Position numbers and translations under genes: made by a program
Assembly (NCBI GenBank): GCA_008828725.1
Contig: MEHQ01002427.1
Coordinates: 372,001 to 436,000 of the forward strand
Length of the DNA stretch: 64,000 bases
Reading direction: 5' to 3'
Source: Saccharina japonica
Taxonomy: Eukaryota > Sar > Phaeophyceae > Laminariales > Laminariaceae
Shown: positions 1-10,411 of the stretch, piece after piece
Position numbering within the stretch: the stretch's first letter is position 1
Layout: each line of letters begins with the position of its first letter
The notes under the pieces: generated by a model
What the model saw: only the letters and a program-made list of their open reading frames with translations
Databases searched by the model: none
Told to the model about the DNA's origin: nothing

Positions 1-62
1 ATTGTCGAGAAAACGGGCGCTGAGATCGCACTCCTGTGCGAAGTGAACGCTCTTTACGCATT

Positions 63-366
63 GACGCATGCTACGATAGAGGTGCACCATGTTTTTGCCT
101 TCTAAGGGTGGTTACTTGAAAAACTCTACATCTCACCCCAAGCTGATCATTAAGGGAGGAAAGTAAAAGTGCTATCCGATTGAAAATTCCATGGCCGAAG
201 CAAACAAGGAACAATATTGCAACAAAATAATGACAATAATGACAGTAATGACAATAATGACAATAATGATCAAAGTCCGCCCATTTTGGGTCAAGGAGCT
301 TTACTAGGTCATTCAGAAATCACTTCAGCCAAAATAAGGTATACCTTCTCTATCGTAGCACGCGTC
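63..366. mobile_element. TIR element, family GACGCATGC, copy 1
   Basis: The left end (GACGCATGCTACGATAGAGG) is repeated in inverted form at the right end, followed inward by TTTTTGCC on one side and GCCAAAA on the other. Two further copies with the same ends lie at 2623-3517 and 6809-7145. The interior has no convincing ORF and includes an AATAATGAC microsatellite at about 217-270. This looks like a non-autonomous DNA transposon (MITE). No clear target duplication is visible, so the superfamily is unassigned. Confidence 0.6.
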
Positions 367-520
367 GCTTGTCAATGCAAACCGAAGGATAGTTTATGGC
401 AGCCCTTTTGCCATCCAGGTGAATTGATTTCAACAAAAACAAAACGATACATCGATGCGTGCGGTAGTTTCACTCGTCCAGGGAGATCACAGCAGATATA
501 TGTATATATAGCAGATAGTC

Positions 521-645
521 ATCGCCTGGGCTAACCCCAGCCTCGATCTAGATCCGTGTTCTTTATTTCCCTGGGCACCGGTGGCCGGATTGAGCGCTTT
601 CTTTGCTCGTGGCACTTGGTTCACAACGTGCATGCGCATGGTGTA
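521..645 (+). repeat. Interspersed repeat, copy 1 of 2
   Basis: The roughly 125 bp starting ATCGCCTGGGCTAACCCCAG recurs in the same orientation at 7449-7575, with about 75-80% identity by eye. No ORF or tRNA-like box is visible. The family is unknown. Confidence 0.6.
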
Positions 646-762
646 CACGAGGGGGAAAAAAAGAGAGCACACAACAGGATTACTGTATACCAGGTATATA
701 TGATCATTATGTTGCACGCGTGTCGCTTATGCACCTTGCGTCACAATTTGGACACATCCCGC

Positions 763-1025
763 CTGGTGCTGCGGTAGGGGGGGTAGCCTGATTTTCACTA
801 CCACGTTTACTCCACTCGGGCGAGTGGCTTTGTACTTCACTCAAAACTGGACGCAGAAATATGTGGTTGTCGCAGAGTAGCAAGCACACCATGGTGGTGC
901 ATATCTCGACAACGTGAAGCGTCAAGACTTAATGATCCGCGAAGAAATATGGTGGTCACTCGGCGGAGTGGCTCTCATCCGGTGAAAATAATTGACTTAA
1001 AACCGACCCCCTACCGTAGCACCAG
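763..1025. mobile_element. TIR miniature element CTGGTGCTGCGGTAGGG, unit 1
   Basis: It begins CTGGTGCTGCGGTAGGG and ends CCCTACCGTAGCACCAG, a 17-bp imperfect terminal inverted repeat. A second unit with the same ends follows after 7 bp (1033-1368). Both interiors contain a GGGCGAGTGGCTT segment and an ACTCAAAAYTGGAC segment. It is a probable MITE without coding capacity. Confidence 0.55.
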
Positions 1026-1032
1026 TCCCCGC

Positions 1033-1368
1033 CTGGTGCTGCGGTAGGGAGGGTACGATGCCATCGTTTTCACTATATCGCGTGTACGCCACAAGGGCGA
1101 GTGGCTTATTATGTACCTCACTCAAAATTGGACCTTTAAAACAATTTCGTTTTGCGCGGAATGATGAAACGATTTCCCGTGGCGGTGCATATCGTGAAAA
1201 TTGCGTTTGCGCGGAATGATAAAACGATTTCCCGTGGCAGTGCATATCGTGAAAATGTATTGCTTTGAAGCTTAAGACAGCAAAGCAACAAGGTGAGTCG
1301 CTCGACCGAGTGACTCTGAGCGGCCGAAAACGAATGACCTGAAAGCGACCCTTCCACCATAGCACCAG
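1033..1368. mobile_element. TIR miniature element CTGGTGCTGCGGTAGGG, unit 2
   Basis: This second, head-to-tail copy of the preceding element has a weaker right end (CACCATAGCACCAG). It carries an internal tandem duplication of about 57 bp near 1150-1257 (GCGCGGAATGATRAAACGAT repeated). The facing ends at 1010-1050 form a strong hairpin. Confidence 0.5.
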
Positions 1369-1424
1369 TCTCCCTTATCCGAGCCGCCCGGGTTTGCTCC
1401 GTATAATCGTTCATATTTCGTGTT

Positions 1425-1720
1425 GACAGAAGTTTCACGAAGGAGGGTTAAGATGCTGAAATTGTCGTTTTTTGTTTTCGACATAATTATATCGAGGGGT
1501 TAGTGAAGATGTTGTTATATATCGTCATTTACTTTGTTTCGACAGAAGTTTTGTAAAGGCGGCTAAGATACTGTAAACGTCATTTTTTGTTTCGGCAGAA
1601 GCTTTGCAAGGGGGTTAAGAAATGCTGTAATCGTCGGGTTTTTTGTTTCGACAAAAGTTTTACAAGGGGGTTAAGATGCTGGTATATACCGTCACGTTTT
1701 GGTTCGACAGAAGTTCCAAT
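1425..1720 (+). repeat. Tandem repeat, about 65-bp unit, about 4-5 copies
   Basis: Repeated segments carry GTTTCGACAGAAGTTT followed by GGGGGTTAAGATGCTG and a CGTC near the unit end. Copies are diverged and vary in length. No gene is supported here. Confidence 0.55.
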
Positions 1721-2622
1721 GCCGTTCGATTGTCGTTTCGGTTGTGGGCATGGTGGCGGGTCAACAGCGAGTTTTCTCCCGGCTAGTCTGTCGAGACCCT
1801 GTATTTATTGTTGTGAAACATCACCCTTGTCTCGTAGCCTTGTATGGCCTCAGCCCTCCGTCTACTCATCACCCTTCCGGCCCGGTCGTTGATCGCGTAA
1901 CCGCTTTTATCGCAGCGCTTGGCACATCATACATACCTGGCATCACATTATCATATAGATAGTATAATACCTGGTATGCACTGCTGTGATTTCACCAACA
2001 TGCAGCAGTGGTAGTATACGAAATAACACTTACCGTAAGACTACTGTACACACCCCCTCGGACGGGTTTCCATACCTAGTATCATATACAGTATACAGCA
2101 GTAGTATATTACCTGGTATGTACTGTCATTTCACCAACATGCAGTAGTAGCATCGCACGTGTGACACCCACTCGGACGGATTTTCAAGCTGATTTTCTTG
2201 ATATACCATACCAGGCACCTTGGTGTCATATGATACCTGGTACATAGATCGTACTACTATATACTGCTCGTAGAATACTTGGTACCTGGTATGTACTATT
2301 CAAAGTACAAGTATGCATCTGGTGCATACGTGCGCTGTGCTTGTGTGTTTCAGTTATGATGGGTATCTGACTGATTTTTGTAGTAATTGATTTGGCTACC
2401 AGGTACGTTTTTTTCCCTGAGGTACGTATTCTTCCCCTCCCGTTTTTTTTTCGCCTGTGCTGGGACCACACAGACGCAGACACACGATTCTGGACATGGG
2501 TTAGTTCATGTGAGAACAATACCTACTACAGTAGTAGCATCACACCACGTGTGATGCTATTCATAAGACAACACACACCCCCTCTCGGACGGGTTTCCAA
2601 TCTGATTGCCTCACACAGCGGG
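1721..2622. other. Gene-free, repeat-rich stretch
   Basis: No coding region can be supported. A segment with CACCAACATGCAG and CTCGGACGGRTTT recurs about three times (near 2000, 2130 and 2580). Four close copies of TACCTGGTA lie at about 1968, 2110, 2234 and 2283. Confidence 0.5.
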
Positions 2623-2701
2623 GACGCATGCTATACGGTAGAGGTGCACCATGTTACAGAGCTTTTTTTTCAGGCTTCTCTCTTGAGGAGGTCTGCACTA
2701 A

Positions 2702-2903
2702 GAGGCCCGTTTTAACGAAGAAAACATAAAAATCAATTTGAAAAAAATAAAATTCAAATCCGCTTTTCATTGGTCAACACGCGCACCAGCCCCAAAGATT
2801 AGGATCTTGGGGGGGTGCTGGTGCGTGTGTTGACCAATGAAAAGCGAATTTGAATTTTATTTTTTTCAAATTGAATTTATTTTATATTCGTTAATATGGG
2901 CCC
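2702..2903. mobile_element. PIF/Harbinger-like foldback MITE, TAA target duplication
   Basis: The ends are GAGGCCCGTTTTAACGA and TTCGTTAATATGGGCCC, flanked by TAA on both sides (2699-2701 and 2904-2906). The whole element is a near-perfect palindrome around AAGATTAGGATCTTGGGG. A sister copy lies at 51,103-51,299. GGGCC ends plus a 3-bp TWA target duplication are characteristic of PIF/Harbinger. Confidence 0.75.
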
Positions 2904-3040
2904 TAATACTAATAAGTCAAAACAGGATTTTTGGAGGAAAAAAAAATGCTTCGTACCCGATGAGCATTCCCATGACCTCTAACTATACCCTGAAAAATGT
3001 TGCAACACAGGAATGAAAGTCCGACCATTTTGGGCTACGA

Positions 3041-3453
3041 AACCCCTTAAGAACTGTTCCCACGTATTCGGGGACCAACTACTTGGAATTAATGTGGGAC
3101 ATTTTTTTTTCAGTTCTGAATGGGTTAAGAACTGGTCCCACGTCTTCGGGGACGAACTACTTGGAATTAATGTGGGAGTTTTTTTTTCAGTTCTGAATGG
3201 GTTAACCCCTTGAGAACTGGTCCTCCGTTTTTGGGGACGAACTACTTGGAATTATTGTTGGACATTTTTTTTCAGTTCTGAATGGGTTAAGAACTGGTCC
3301 CACGTATTCGGGGACGAACTACTTGGAATTAATGTGGGAGTTTTTTTTTGCAGTTCTGAATGGGTTAACCCCTTAAGAACTGGTCCTCCGTTTTTGGGGA
3401 CAAATTACTTGGAATTAGTGTGGGAGTTTTTTTTTCAGTTCTGAATGGGTTAA
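3041..3453 (+). repeat. Array of five TTAA-flanked MITEs
   Basis: Five units of about 75-90 bp each carry GAACTGGTCCCACG, CTACTTGGAATTA and CAGTTCTGAATGGG, and are joined through TTAA. Ends of the form TTAACCC...GGGTTAA and a TTAA target fit piggyBac-type MITEs. A matching array in the opposite orientation lies at 4501-4929. Confidence 0.7.
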
Positions 3454-3718
3454 GGAGCCCCGTCATTCCGAAAACGTTTTAGCCAAAAATTGCTACCTCT
3501 CTATCGTAGCAAGCGTCCGGGGGAGGGGGGGGGGGTGTAAAAACGCCATGCGATACTTCGATGGAAACCTACGACACATCTAGTAGTCTACCAGGTAGTA
3601 ATCTAGGTCCTTCCAACGCCGCCATCGTTTTGTCCCCCCCCTCGCTGTCGAGAAGCTTGGCTCGGAAAATCATCCCAGGGGTGTTGCTCTGTCTTGCGTG
3701 CGTGTTACCTGGTAACCC

Positions 3719-4062
3719 AAAAATAACCCAAAGGTAATTAACCCAAGAGGAAACCAAAGGGAACCCAAAGGTATAGCCCAAAGGTACCCCAAAGGTAACC
3801 CAAAGGTAACCCAACGGTAACCCAAAGGTAACCCAAAGGTAACCCAAAGGTAACCCAAAGGTAACCCAAAGGTAACCCAAAGGTAACCAAAAGGTAACAC
3901 AAAGGTAACTCAAAGGTAACCCAAAGGTAACCAAAAGGTATTTCAAAGGGAACTCAAAGGTAACTCGAAGGTAATCCAAAGGTAACAGGTAACTCAAGGG
4001 TAACCAAAAGGTAACCCAAAGGTAACCCAAAGACCTCTGTGTAATTTCATCAGCGTAACCCA
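3719..4062 (-). repeat. 11-bp minisatellite (GGTAACCCAAA)n
   Basis: About 28 units, perfect in the centre and degenerate at the edges. Because 33 bp equals 11 codons, the minus strand stays open as a Gly/Leu/Val/Thr-rich ORF, which is an artefact of the repeat. It lies between the two oppositely oriented TTAA arrays. Confidence 0.85.
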
Positions 4063-4500
4063 AAGACCAACAACAACCTATATCTGAGCTTTGAGACGGT
4101 CTCCTTGTACCTTGTCTTTCCTGTTAGCGCTAACGACTATCCCAGGCGAAATAGCATTGTTTTATGCATATCATGCGTATTTTTTACCTCCCAGGTAACA
4201 ACAACGAACATCCAAAAAATGCACGAAGATAGCAAATTGTTTCGTACTCCCGCCACTGCCCCCCTGTCTCTCCCATCTATTTATCCTGAAACCTTCATTT
4301 TTCTCTCTGTTATTACCCCGCACTACTGTATAAACACCCCCATTTTCCTTGTATAAGAACCTCCTGAAACCTCGTCCTTCCACCTGGTTTATCTTTCTTC
4401 CCGTTACCCCCCCCCCCCCTGAAACACCCGATTGCCCCTACGACAACCTTCCTCACTTCCGTCGCTGCTGCTAATTGATGTTGACCTCCTCGGGACGGAC
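4063..4500. other. No gene seen
   Basis: Only short ORFs without coding character, plus a poly(C) run near 4409-4421. Confidence 0.4.
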
Positions 4501-4929
4501 CCCCTTTAAGGGGGGGACTGCAATTTTTTTTCCCACAACTAATTCCAAGTAGTTTTCTCCAATTACGTGGGGCCGGTTCTTAAGGGGTTATAACCCTTTT
4601 AGAACTGCAGTCCCGTTTTGGGGACAAACCACTCTAATTCTAAGTAATTTTTCCCCACAACAGGACTGCAGTTCTAAAAGGGTTAACCCATTCTTCACTG
4701 AAAAAAATGTCCCACACTAATTCCAAGTAGTTTGTCTCCAAAAACGTGGGGCCGGTTCTTAACCCTTTTAGAACTGAAAAACTTATCTCACACTAATTCC
4801 AAGTAGTTTGTCCCCAAATACGTGGGACCAGTTCTTAAGGGGTTAACCCATTCAGAACTGAAAAAACTTATGCCACACTAATTCCAAGTAGTTTGTATCC
4901 AAAATCGTGGGACCAGTTCTTAAGGGGTT
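4501..4929 (-). repeat. Array of five TTAA-flanked MITEs, opposite orientation
   Basis: This is the same family as 3041-3453, read on the other strand (CAGAACTGAAAAAA ... CTAATTCCAAGTAG ... GGGACCAGTTCTTAA). One member (about 4588-4690) is the sibling subtype with symmetrical arms GAACTGCAGTCCCGTTTTGG. Neighbours share a TTAA or TTATAA junction. Confidence 0.7.
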
Positions 4930-5382
4930 GAGGGAGCTTTCAAGGGATGTAAGGGATAACGATCGAAAACATGGACAATTTTGGCGTTGTCGGCCGTCTA
5001 CGAGCAGCGTGAGCGCGCCTATGATAGCAGTACGGGTACAATTTCCGTTGCTTCCCCGTACCCTATGTACGCCTCCTTGCACTGCTGTAACTCGGACACC
5101 AACCATTGTATGATATCATCCGCCAATCACGCAGTAGCCGTTACTGCTACTGCTGTAACCGCTGTAACCGTCGCTTTCTGTAACCGTCGCTTTTTTTTAT
5201 GGCCAATCTTTCCCCCCCTGAACTCCCAAGAGGATCAATCAACATCATAGTGACCGAACGCTTGGACGCCTCTTTTGACTCTTGACAGGTCGATATGGCC
5301 ACCTACGGCCAATCGTCTTGGGCTCTGACAAGCCTTGGCGCGTGGCGAAACAACTCCCTGAAGACGGAGAACTCGGCCCAGT

Positions 5383-5673
5383 TTGTCAAAAGCCGACAAC
5401 GCCAGGCCAGGAGGGAGTTGCTACGAGCTGCGCATGCGTCAGCTGGCGGGGGTAGTAGGGGTGGAGGTACCGGCCCTGCAGCGACAACAGCAACACCTGC
5501 GAAGGCCCCAGGACAGGACTGTCGCGAGATGGCTGTCGAGAAATCGTGACGAAGTGCTCCGTGGGCGGGGGGGAGATTTTGCAACACGGGCAGCGGCGAA
5601 AGCAGTAGGCTGGACAGTCCCTTGTATTTTCGTGTTGGCTCGATCGCCAATCAATGCGCGGTACGCCCCCTAA
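5383..5673 (+). pseudogene. Possible helix-turn-helix transposase remnant
   Basis: A GC-rich open frame of about 96 codons contains YELRMRQLAGVVGVE followed by RTVARWLSRNRDEVL. This resembles the second helix-turn-helix of pogo/CENP-B-type DNA-binding domains (a TVxRWLxxRxEIL pattern). No catalytic domain follows, and the upstream frame seems shifted. An ordinary exon or chance is equally possible, and I cannot decide from the sequence. Confidence 0.2.
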
Positions 5674-5870
5674 ACGCGTTAGCTATAGGCTACATGCGAC
5701 GTGGGCGTATGAAACGCTGTTTGTTGTGTATACCCCCCCCACTGATTGATTCGATTATTTACCCGTTTCGAAGCGATGCATTTGTATTTTGTTTTTGTTT
5801 TTATATCTCTTTAGCCCTTGGTCCTTGCTCTTCTTTTGTCGAAATGCCGATCCGGAGTCTCTAACAGCCG

Positions 5871-6079
5871 CCCCCCCCCNACTCATTTGTTGCTTGCCTT
5901 AGTCATTTGACCATTGACCACGCATCCCTTTCGAGACGGAGCACCGTTTCTACTCCTAACAGAGACACCTCCAACACTTGGGCGCTCATTACGTTGTTTC
6001 CATATATTACAAAGAAAATTTTTGCTAATCTTATCCCCTTCCTGCTTCGCCGCCTGTGGCCACCATCTATCTCCTAGGG
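5871..6079 (-). mobile_element. Poly(C)-tailed LINE, 3'-terminal fragment, copy 1
   Basis: The minus-strand frame encodes a segment containing GDRWWPQAAKQEGDKI, NIWKQRNERP and RKGCVVNGQMTKASNK, then a stop. Two bases after the stop the sequence runs into poly(C) (poly(G) cannot be read further because of an N at 5880). The same C terminus and the same stop-ATGAGT-C-tract arrangement occur on the plus strand at 21,440-22,070. It is a 5'-truncated copy, as expected from target-primed reverse transcription. Confidence 0.7.
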
Positions 6080-6145
6080 GGAGGGGGGGGTACTCGCTAT
6101 CATGCACGGCCGTAGTCGTATGACCATGGGGGCCGCGCACGACAC
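6078..6145 (-). mobile_element. C-tailed SINE-like repeat, truncated copy
   Basis: Read on the minus strand, it carries ATGGTCATACGACTACGGCC, then GAGTAC and a run of C. It matches the units at 10,145-10,411, 14,129-14,250 and 55,130-55,239, and directly abuts the 5' end of the LINE fragment. Confidence 0.5.
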
Positions 6146-6318
6146 GGCCCGATTCAGATGTGTATGGGGGGCTGAACATAATGCAGACAAGGGAGCAATG
6201 AAAAATCACTCAACGAATTGTGTCACCCATATCGACGATCCCTATCTGTCAACGCCTATGAAGTTTTGTTTTGTTTTTCGGAATGCGTTGTCCGTGTCGA
6301 CCTTTGTGTTTTCGGCAG

Positions 6319-6460
6319 CGCAAACGTTGGCACCTCCGGGGGACACGCAGTGTACGACGACCGAGACACGTTTTACCCGGCCCTGGCCGAGTTCACCGAG
6401 GAAGGAGACAACGTGCGTTTCTTGTCCGATATCGTCTACGCGGACGACGGAGAGATAGAG
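6319..6460 (+). CDS. Orphan exon-like segment, unknown protein
   Basis: The segment is bounded by a good acceptor (TTTTCGGCAG) and donor (GAG/GTACCG). The frame between encodes about 47 acidic and aromatic residues, including YDDRDTFYPALAEF and EGDNVRFLSDIVYADDGEIE, with codon use that looks coding. I do not recognise the family and found no partner exon nearby. It could be an exon of a gene extending outside the identifiable part, or a captured or fossil exon. Confidence 0.3.
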
Positions 6461-6808
6461 GTACCGTCTCAACACACGCGCGATTACACCACTGCGAGCT
6501 CGTTGTCGTTTCGTGACCATTAAGCCGGGTTGTCTGTGGATGCTAATGATGCTATAACAAGCTCGAGGCGTTTTACACGCTGTGGCATTTGCTGGTATGG
6601 TATATCTCCCGTAGATCATTCAACGCTCATTCTGTCGTCGCCCTGAATATTTTTATGACATCGCTGTCGGCTTGCGTTCTCTCGGAGGGTGGCGTTACGT
6701 TTTTGCGGGTTGCTGCAGAAAACCGACCGATGGCCCATTCTCGTTGAAACGTGTGGGTGAGCAGTCGATACACCTGTTTCGTGTGGCGAGTCTTCGACGT
6801 GGACAGTA

Positions 6809-7145
6809 GACGCGTGCAACAATAGAGGTAGCACATTTTGGCTGTGTTTTTTTTTTCGGAAGGACCTATTAAAGGCTCCTTACACCAAAATCGTCGAAAT
6901 TTCGTTCTTTTGTTGCAATTTTTTTCTCGTTTTATACGTTCTTGTGTTGCACAGTTTTTCGTTTTATACAGTTTTATACGTAAGGCAACGTACGGGATTG
7001 TTCATTCGGGTAGCACTTACTTACCTGGTACTATTTTTTGTTTTCCTCCAAAAACAGTTTTTCGGGGAGAGGTATCGTAGAGCTCCTCAAGCCACCACCC
7101 TCAGAAGGCTAAAATGGTGCACCTCTGCCCTACGTAGCATGCGTC
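6809..7145. mobile_element. TIR element, family GACGCATGC, copy 3
   Basis: The left end GACGCGTGCAACAATAGAGG then CATTTTGGC is inverted at the right end (GGCTAAAATGGTGCACCTCT ... GTAGCATGCGTC). The interior is T-rich and non-coding. Confidence 0.55.
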
Positions 7146-7448
7146 TGTACGAGTACGTGCCTTGGATTTTTTCGCGCGGTGGTGTCAGCATTTAGTTTTT
7201 TCGCAGGTGGACGCACGTTAGGCCACCTTGACCTTGGAACTGACTGACGGTGTTGGTGTGTACATGATGAGATGATGACAAAAAAAATGGAGCTGATTTA
7301 ACCACTCGTACAGCGGTGAGAATGGGGCATTTTTTCAACCAATCAGATCACGAGGAGGGAAGATATTCATCAGAACCAAGTATGGTTACTATAAACACAG
7401 GGGGGATACACGGTTCTAGTATTCATGGTGGGTTCTAATGATTATATA

Positions 7449-7575
7449 ATCGCCTGGGCTAACCCCAGCCTCGATCTAAATCCCTGTTATTTTATTCCCC
7501 TTGGCAGCGGTGCCTGGAATGAGTGCGTTATTGCTCGCGACGCTTAGCCCACAACGCGCATGCATGCAATATGTG
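7449..7575 (+). repeat. Interspersed repeat, copy 2 of 2
   Basis: It matches 521-645: ATCGCCTGGGCTAACCCCAG, then a CCCTTGGCAGCGGTGCCTGGA-like segment and a CACAACGCGCATGC end. Confidence 0.6.
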
Positions 7576-7817
7576 TATGTACCAAATGGACTCCGTGGCG
7601 TGTGCTCTGGTGTTCCAATTAGAGTATCCCCATAAAGAGGATGTCGGGATTGGACCCAGATGGTCATTTTTTTATGAGTGGGGTACGGATTGTTCTGCGC
7701 ACCACTACTAATAGCCACCATCGCGTGCTGACGATCATCGCTTTTGGGAACGTTTGTAGTTAGTTGTAGTCGCTGGTGCACGAAATACTCGTGCCACGCT
7801 TTCCTTCCAAGGCCTCC

Positions 7818-8258
7818 CTACGTCTTTTGTCTTTGGTCGGCTTTTTTCTTCCACGTGTGAGCTCTATCTAGCTGAGAAACGTACGGTGGTATAGCAGATT
7901 CGCCTTTCGCGGGAAGGAGATCATCGATTTCGACAAGCCCAGTGAACGATTCCTTCCGAGATTGAATCGTGTTTCGCGCTGACCATTTACCCAGAAGATC
8001 CATCTGACCATAACGCCCCAACACAACCCGCGGCCGTTTTGAGTTGCTTGGTGTATTTCCTTTGACCTCCTTCTTTCTTGGCGACTGACGCTTCACTCTT
8101 TATGGCCTTCAGCACCGTACTCTTGTATCCACTCTCGCCCCACTCTTCTAACGTTCTTGCTGAGAGAACCGGGGTGTAGGCTTCTCAGCGCTCTGAAAAC
8201 CTCGCCCGGTTCCTCGTGCTCTTCCAGCCACCTGGCACATTCTGGGATTGTGTGGTTC
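7818..8258 (-). other. Two overlapping minus-strand ORFs of unknown nature
   Basis: The first frame encodes ARWLEEHEEPGEVFRALRSL and stops near 8093. A second, overlapping at an ATGA, encodes a Lys/Arg-rich stretch with GLVEIDDLLPAKGESAIPP. The composition looks coding-like, but no domain is recognisable and the first begins directly at a SINE poly(A) tail. It may be a frameshifted transposon ORF. Confidence 0.2.
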
Positions 8259-8600
8259 ATTTTTTTTTTTTTTTTTTGTCCATCCCATTCATTATCTTCG
8301 CCCTTCTTTTCTCTCTCCCTCTTCAGTCGTAACTCAGATCCGGGGTCACTGAGTAGGCTCTTGTCCCCCCTCCCCACTACGGTACGTGCCTTGTATTTTT
8401 ATCGCGAGAAGATTTCAGCACTTTCTTCCCTCGTCGGCTTGCGTCGGATTCCGCCTATCCACGCCACGAAGGCGCTCTCAGCAATTGGTTCCTTTTTATT
8501 TTTTCAAATAAAGTGAAAATCTCACCACGGTGGGATTCGAACTTGGGTACCAACGCCAGTAGTCTTTGAAGCTGACCACTATTAATAGTCTACCAATGTA
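8259..8600 (-). mobile_element. tRNA-derived, A-tailed SINE, copy 1
   Basis: On the minus strand there is a tRNA-like head with B-box GTTCGAATCCC, a body containing ATTTCAGCACTTTCTTCCCT (as its complement) and GACCCCGGATCTGAGTTACG, and a terminal A run (T run at 8259-8277). Related copies lie at 17,314-17,647, 22,112-22,454, 38,515-38,859 and 43,132-43,476. Confidence 0.75.
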
Positions 8601-9031
8601 TAGGTACAAAACGTAATTTCCTGCGTTTGCGGGCGAACAGGTTACCGTGCGATCGCGGCCTGTCTCCTTTTTTCTCTACCTGGTATTGTGTTTTGTGTCG
8701 AATTGCATCGGAACTACTATATAGTGGCTTGTTGGGTTGTATTAAAACTGTGGTGTGTTGACTGGCATTGGACTGCTGCTTGCTGTGTTCTGCTGGATTG
8801 CTCTGGACTGCTGCAGAGTGTCAGGTTGTTTTCTTGCGCTTCTCGAGCCAGGTTGTCGAGGCTACAATCCGGTCGAGTCATGGGATTGCGCTGACCTTCC
8901 CATGTCTAGTACACACAACGTGTCTTTCATAAATGTACCTCGTTTGCAACATTGGATGGATATCATCACGCGTCCCTAGAGAAGGGCATTTTGTGCCCCC
9001 CAAGCTTTCCAATTCGTCGAATGCGTTATTA

Positions 9032-9299
9032 GGGCCATTCTAATCGGAGCCATGAATTTCCAAAGTTTCCAATATTTTTTTCGTGCAATTTTGATCTTCT
9101 GTAGTCCCATTTTTCCATTTTTTTTTGGTTTCCCATTTATTGGAACGCGAAGCCTTCCAATCATTTTGCCCTCGGAAGAATGCCCAAAAAATGGAAAAAT
9201 TTTCCTCCTTCTCTTTTTCCTCTTTTTGTTTGGACAAAAATATTGGCAAATAGAAATTATGGGAAAAAAATTCTGCTCGATAAAAATAAAAAATGGCCC
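9032..9299. mobile_element. PIF/Harbinger-like MITE, TTA target duplication
   Basis: The ends GGGCCATTCTAATC and AATGGCCC are flanked by TTA on both sides (9029-9031 and 9300-9302). The interior is A/T-rich with inverted CCAATATTTTT/AAAAATATTGG segments and non-coding. Confidence 0.65.
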
Positions 9300-9302
9300 T
9301 TA

Positions 9303-10144
9303 GCGGTAGTAGACGGAAGCATGTCACGAGGCCCCGCCTCACGGTGAAACGCGAGTTGGGCCGGGATGCGGGAGTTGCCTGTGTAGGCGTCGCCCAGACG
9401 AAAACGCCACAGAAAAAACTGTTTCATCATACGAATCATATTATCATGCGAGTGGATTTGTACGGGGGTTTTATGCACGACTTTTGAATCCTCTCAATTT
9501 TTATCCGTTCTCGCAAACACCTACCAGGTATGATACTACCAGGTCAGACCAGGTACGTACAAGTTCAGCGATGACATGTAGTACCTCGTACACTTCACAC
9601 AACCGAAAGCAAAGCCCTGCTGCTGCTATATATCTGCAACCATGCAGTCCCTGGTGCAGCAAAAGAAACTGCTGCTGCTGCTGCTACGAAGCCTCTACCA
9701 AGTACAATACCAGGTACCTTGTTAAATCGACCAATCGGCAAGAACTCCCGCTACCAAAAATTCCACTTGAGACATACGCAGTTACGTGCTTTTTGCGCTA
9801 CAAAGCCTACGTAGAACCACGTGCGGGGAGGGGTGGTTACGTAGTGCGCCACAACTAGGCGCGCTTTTCACCATGGTCGAACTCCCGCGCACCGAACGAT
9901 ACACCAAGTTCTTCAGACGGTACAGTAGTATCATAGCACGTACACCGTACCAGTGCCATATCTGTCTAAGGCACATGCATCGCTCGTGCACCCATAAATG
10001 CACTGAAAGCTTCTAATCGCCAGAGGCTCGTGGTCTTCACGCCAGCTATTCGGCAAGCTCGACGGCCGATAGCGCTCGATGTTGCTCCTACCTCTCCCCT
10101 GCTTACCGTGCACTTGGTGCTCATCAACGGGGTAGTCTCACCTA
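9303..10144. other. No gene seen
   Basis: Scattered CTG/CAG runs and copies of TACCAGGTA (about 9522 and 9708). ORFs here are short and unlike protein. Confidence 0.4.
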
Positions 10145-10411
10145 CCCCCCCCCCCGTCCCGGCATTGTAGGGATGCAAGGGTCTATGGTCATACGACTAC
10201 GGCCGTGCACGACCCCCCCCCCGTCCCGGCATTGATGGGATGCGAGGGTCTGTGGTCATACGACTACGGCCGTGCACGACATGAGTACCCCCCCCTCGGC
10301 GTACAGAAGCGAGGGTCTAAGGTCAAACGACGACGGCCATGCATGACATGATGAGTACACGCCCCCCTCCACTCCTACTACGTCCATGCATGCCATGAGT
10401 ACACCACCCCC
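10145..10411 (+). mobile_element. Tandem cluster of C-tailed SINE-like repeats
   Basis: About four units carry GTCCCGGCATTG, GGGATGCGAGGGTC and GGTCATACGACTACGGCC, followed by CATGAGTAC-type ends. They are separated by runs of 6-13 C. The units look like successive insertions into, or amplification from, each other's C tails. Confidence 0.6.

Larger units (their letters stand above)
2623..3517. mobile_element. TIR element, family GACGCATGC, copy 2, with nested insertions
   Basis: The left end GACGCATGCTATACGGTAGA and the inverted right end near 3490-3517 (GCCAAAAATTG then TCTATCGTAGCAAGCGTC) match the family at 63-366. It has been enlarged by a Harbinger-like MITE at 2702-2903 and a five-member TTAA array at 3041-3453, so it is older than both. 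Confidence 0.55.

Noticed and set aside
3719..4062. Possible telomeric repeat
   Set aside because: The GGTAACCCAAA unit is not a known telomere type and lies internally, with normal sequence on both sides.
3569..4063. A 164-codon minus-strand ORF
   Set aside because: It is the translation of the 11-bp minisatellite.
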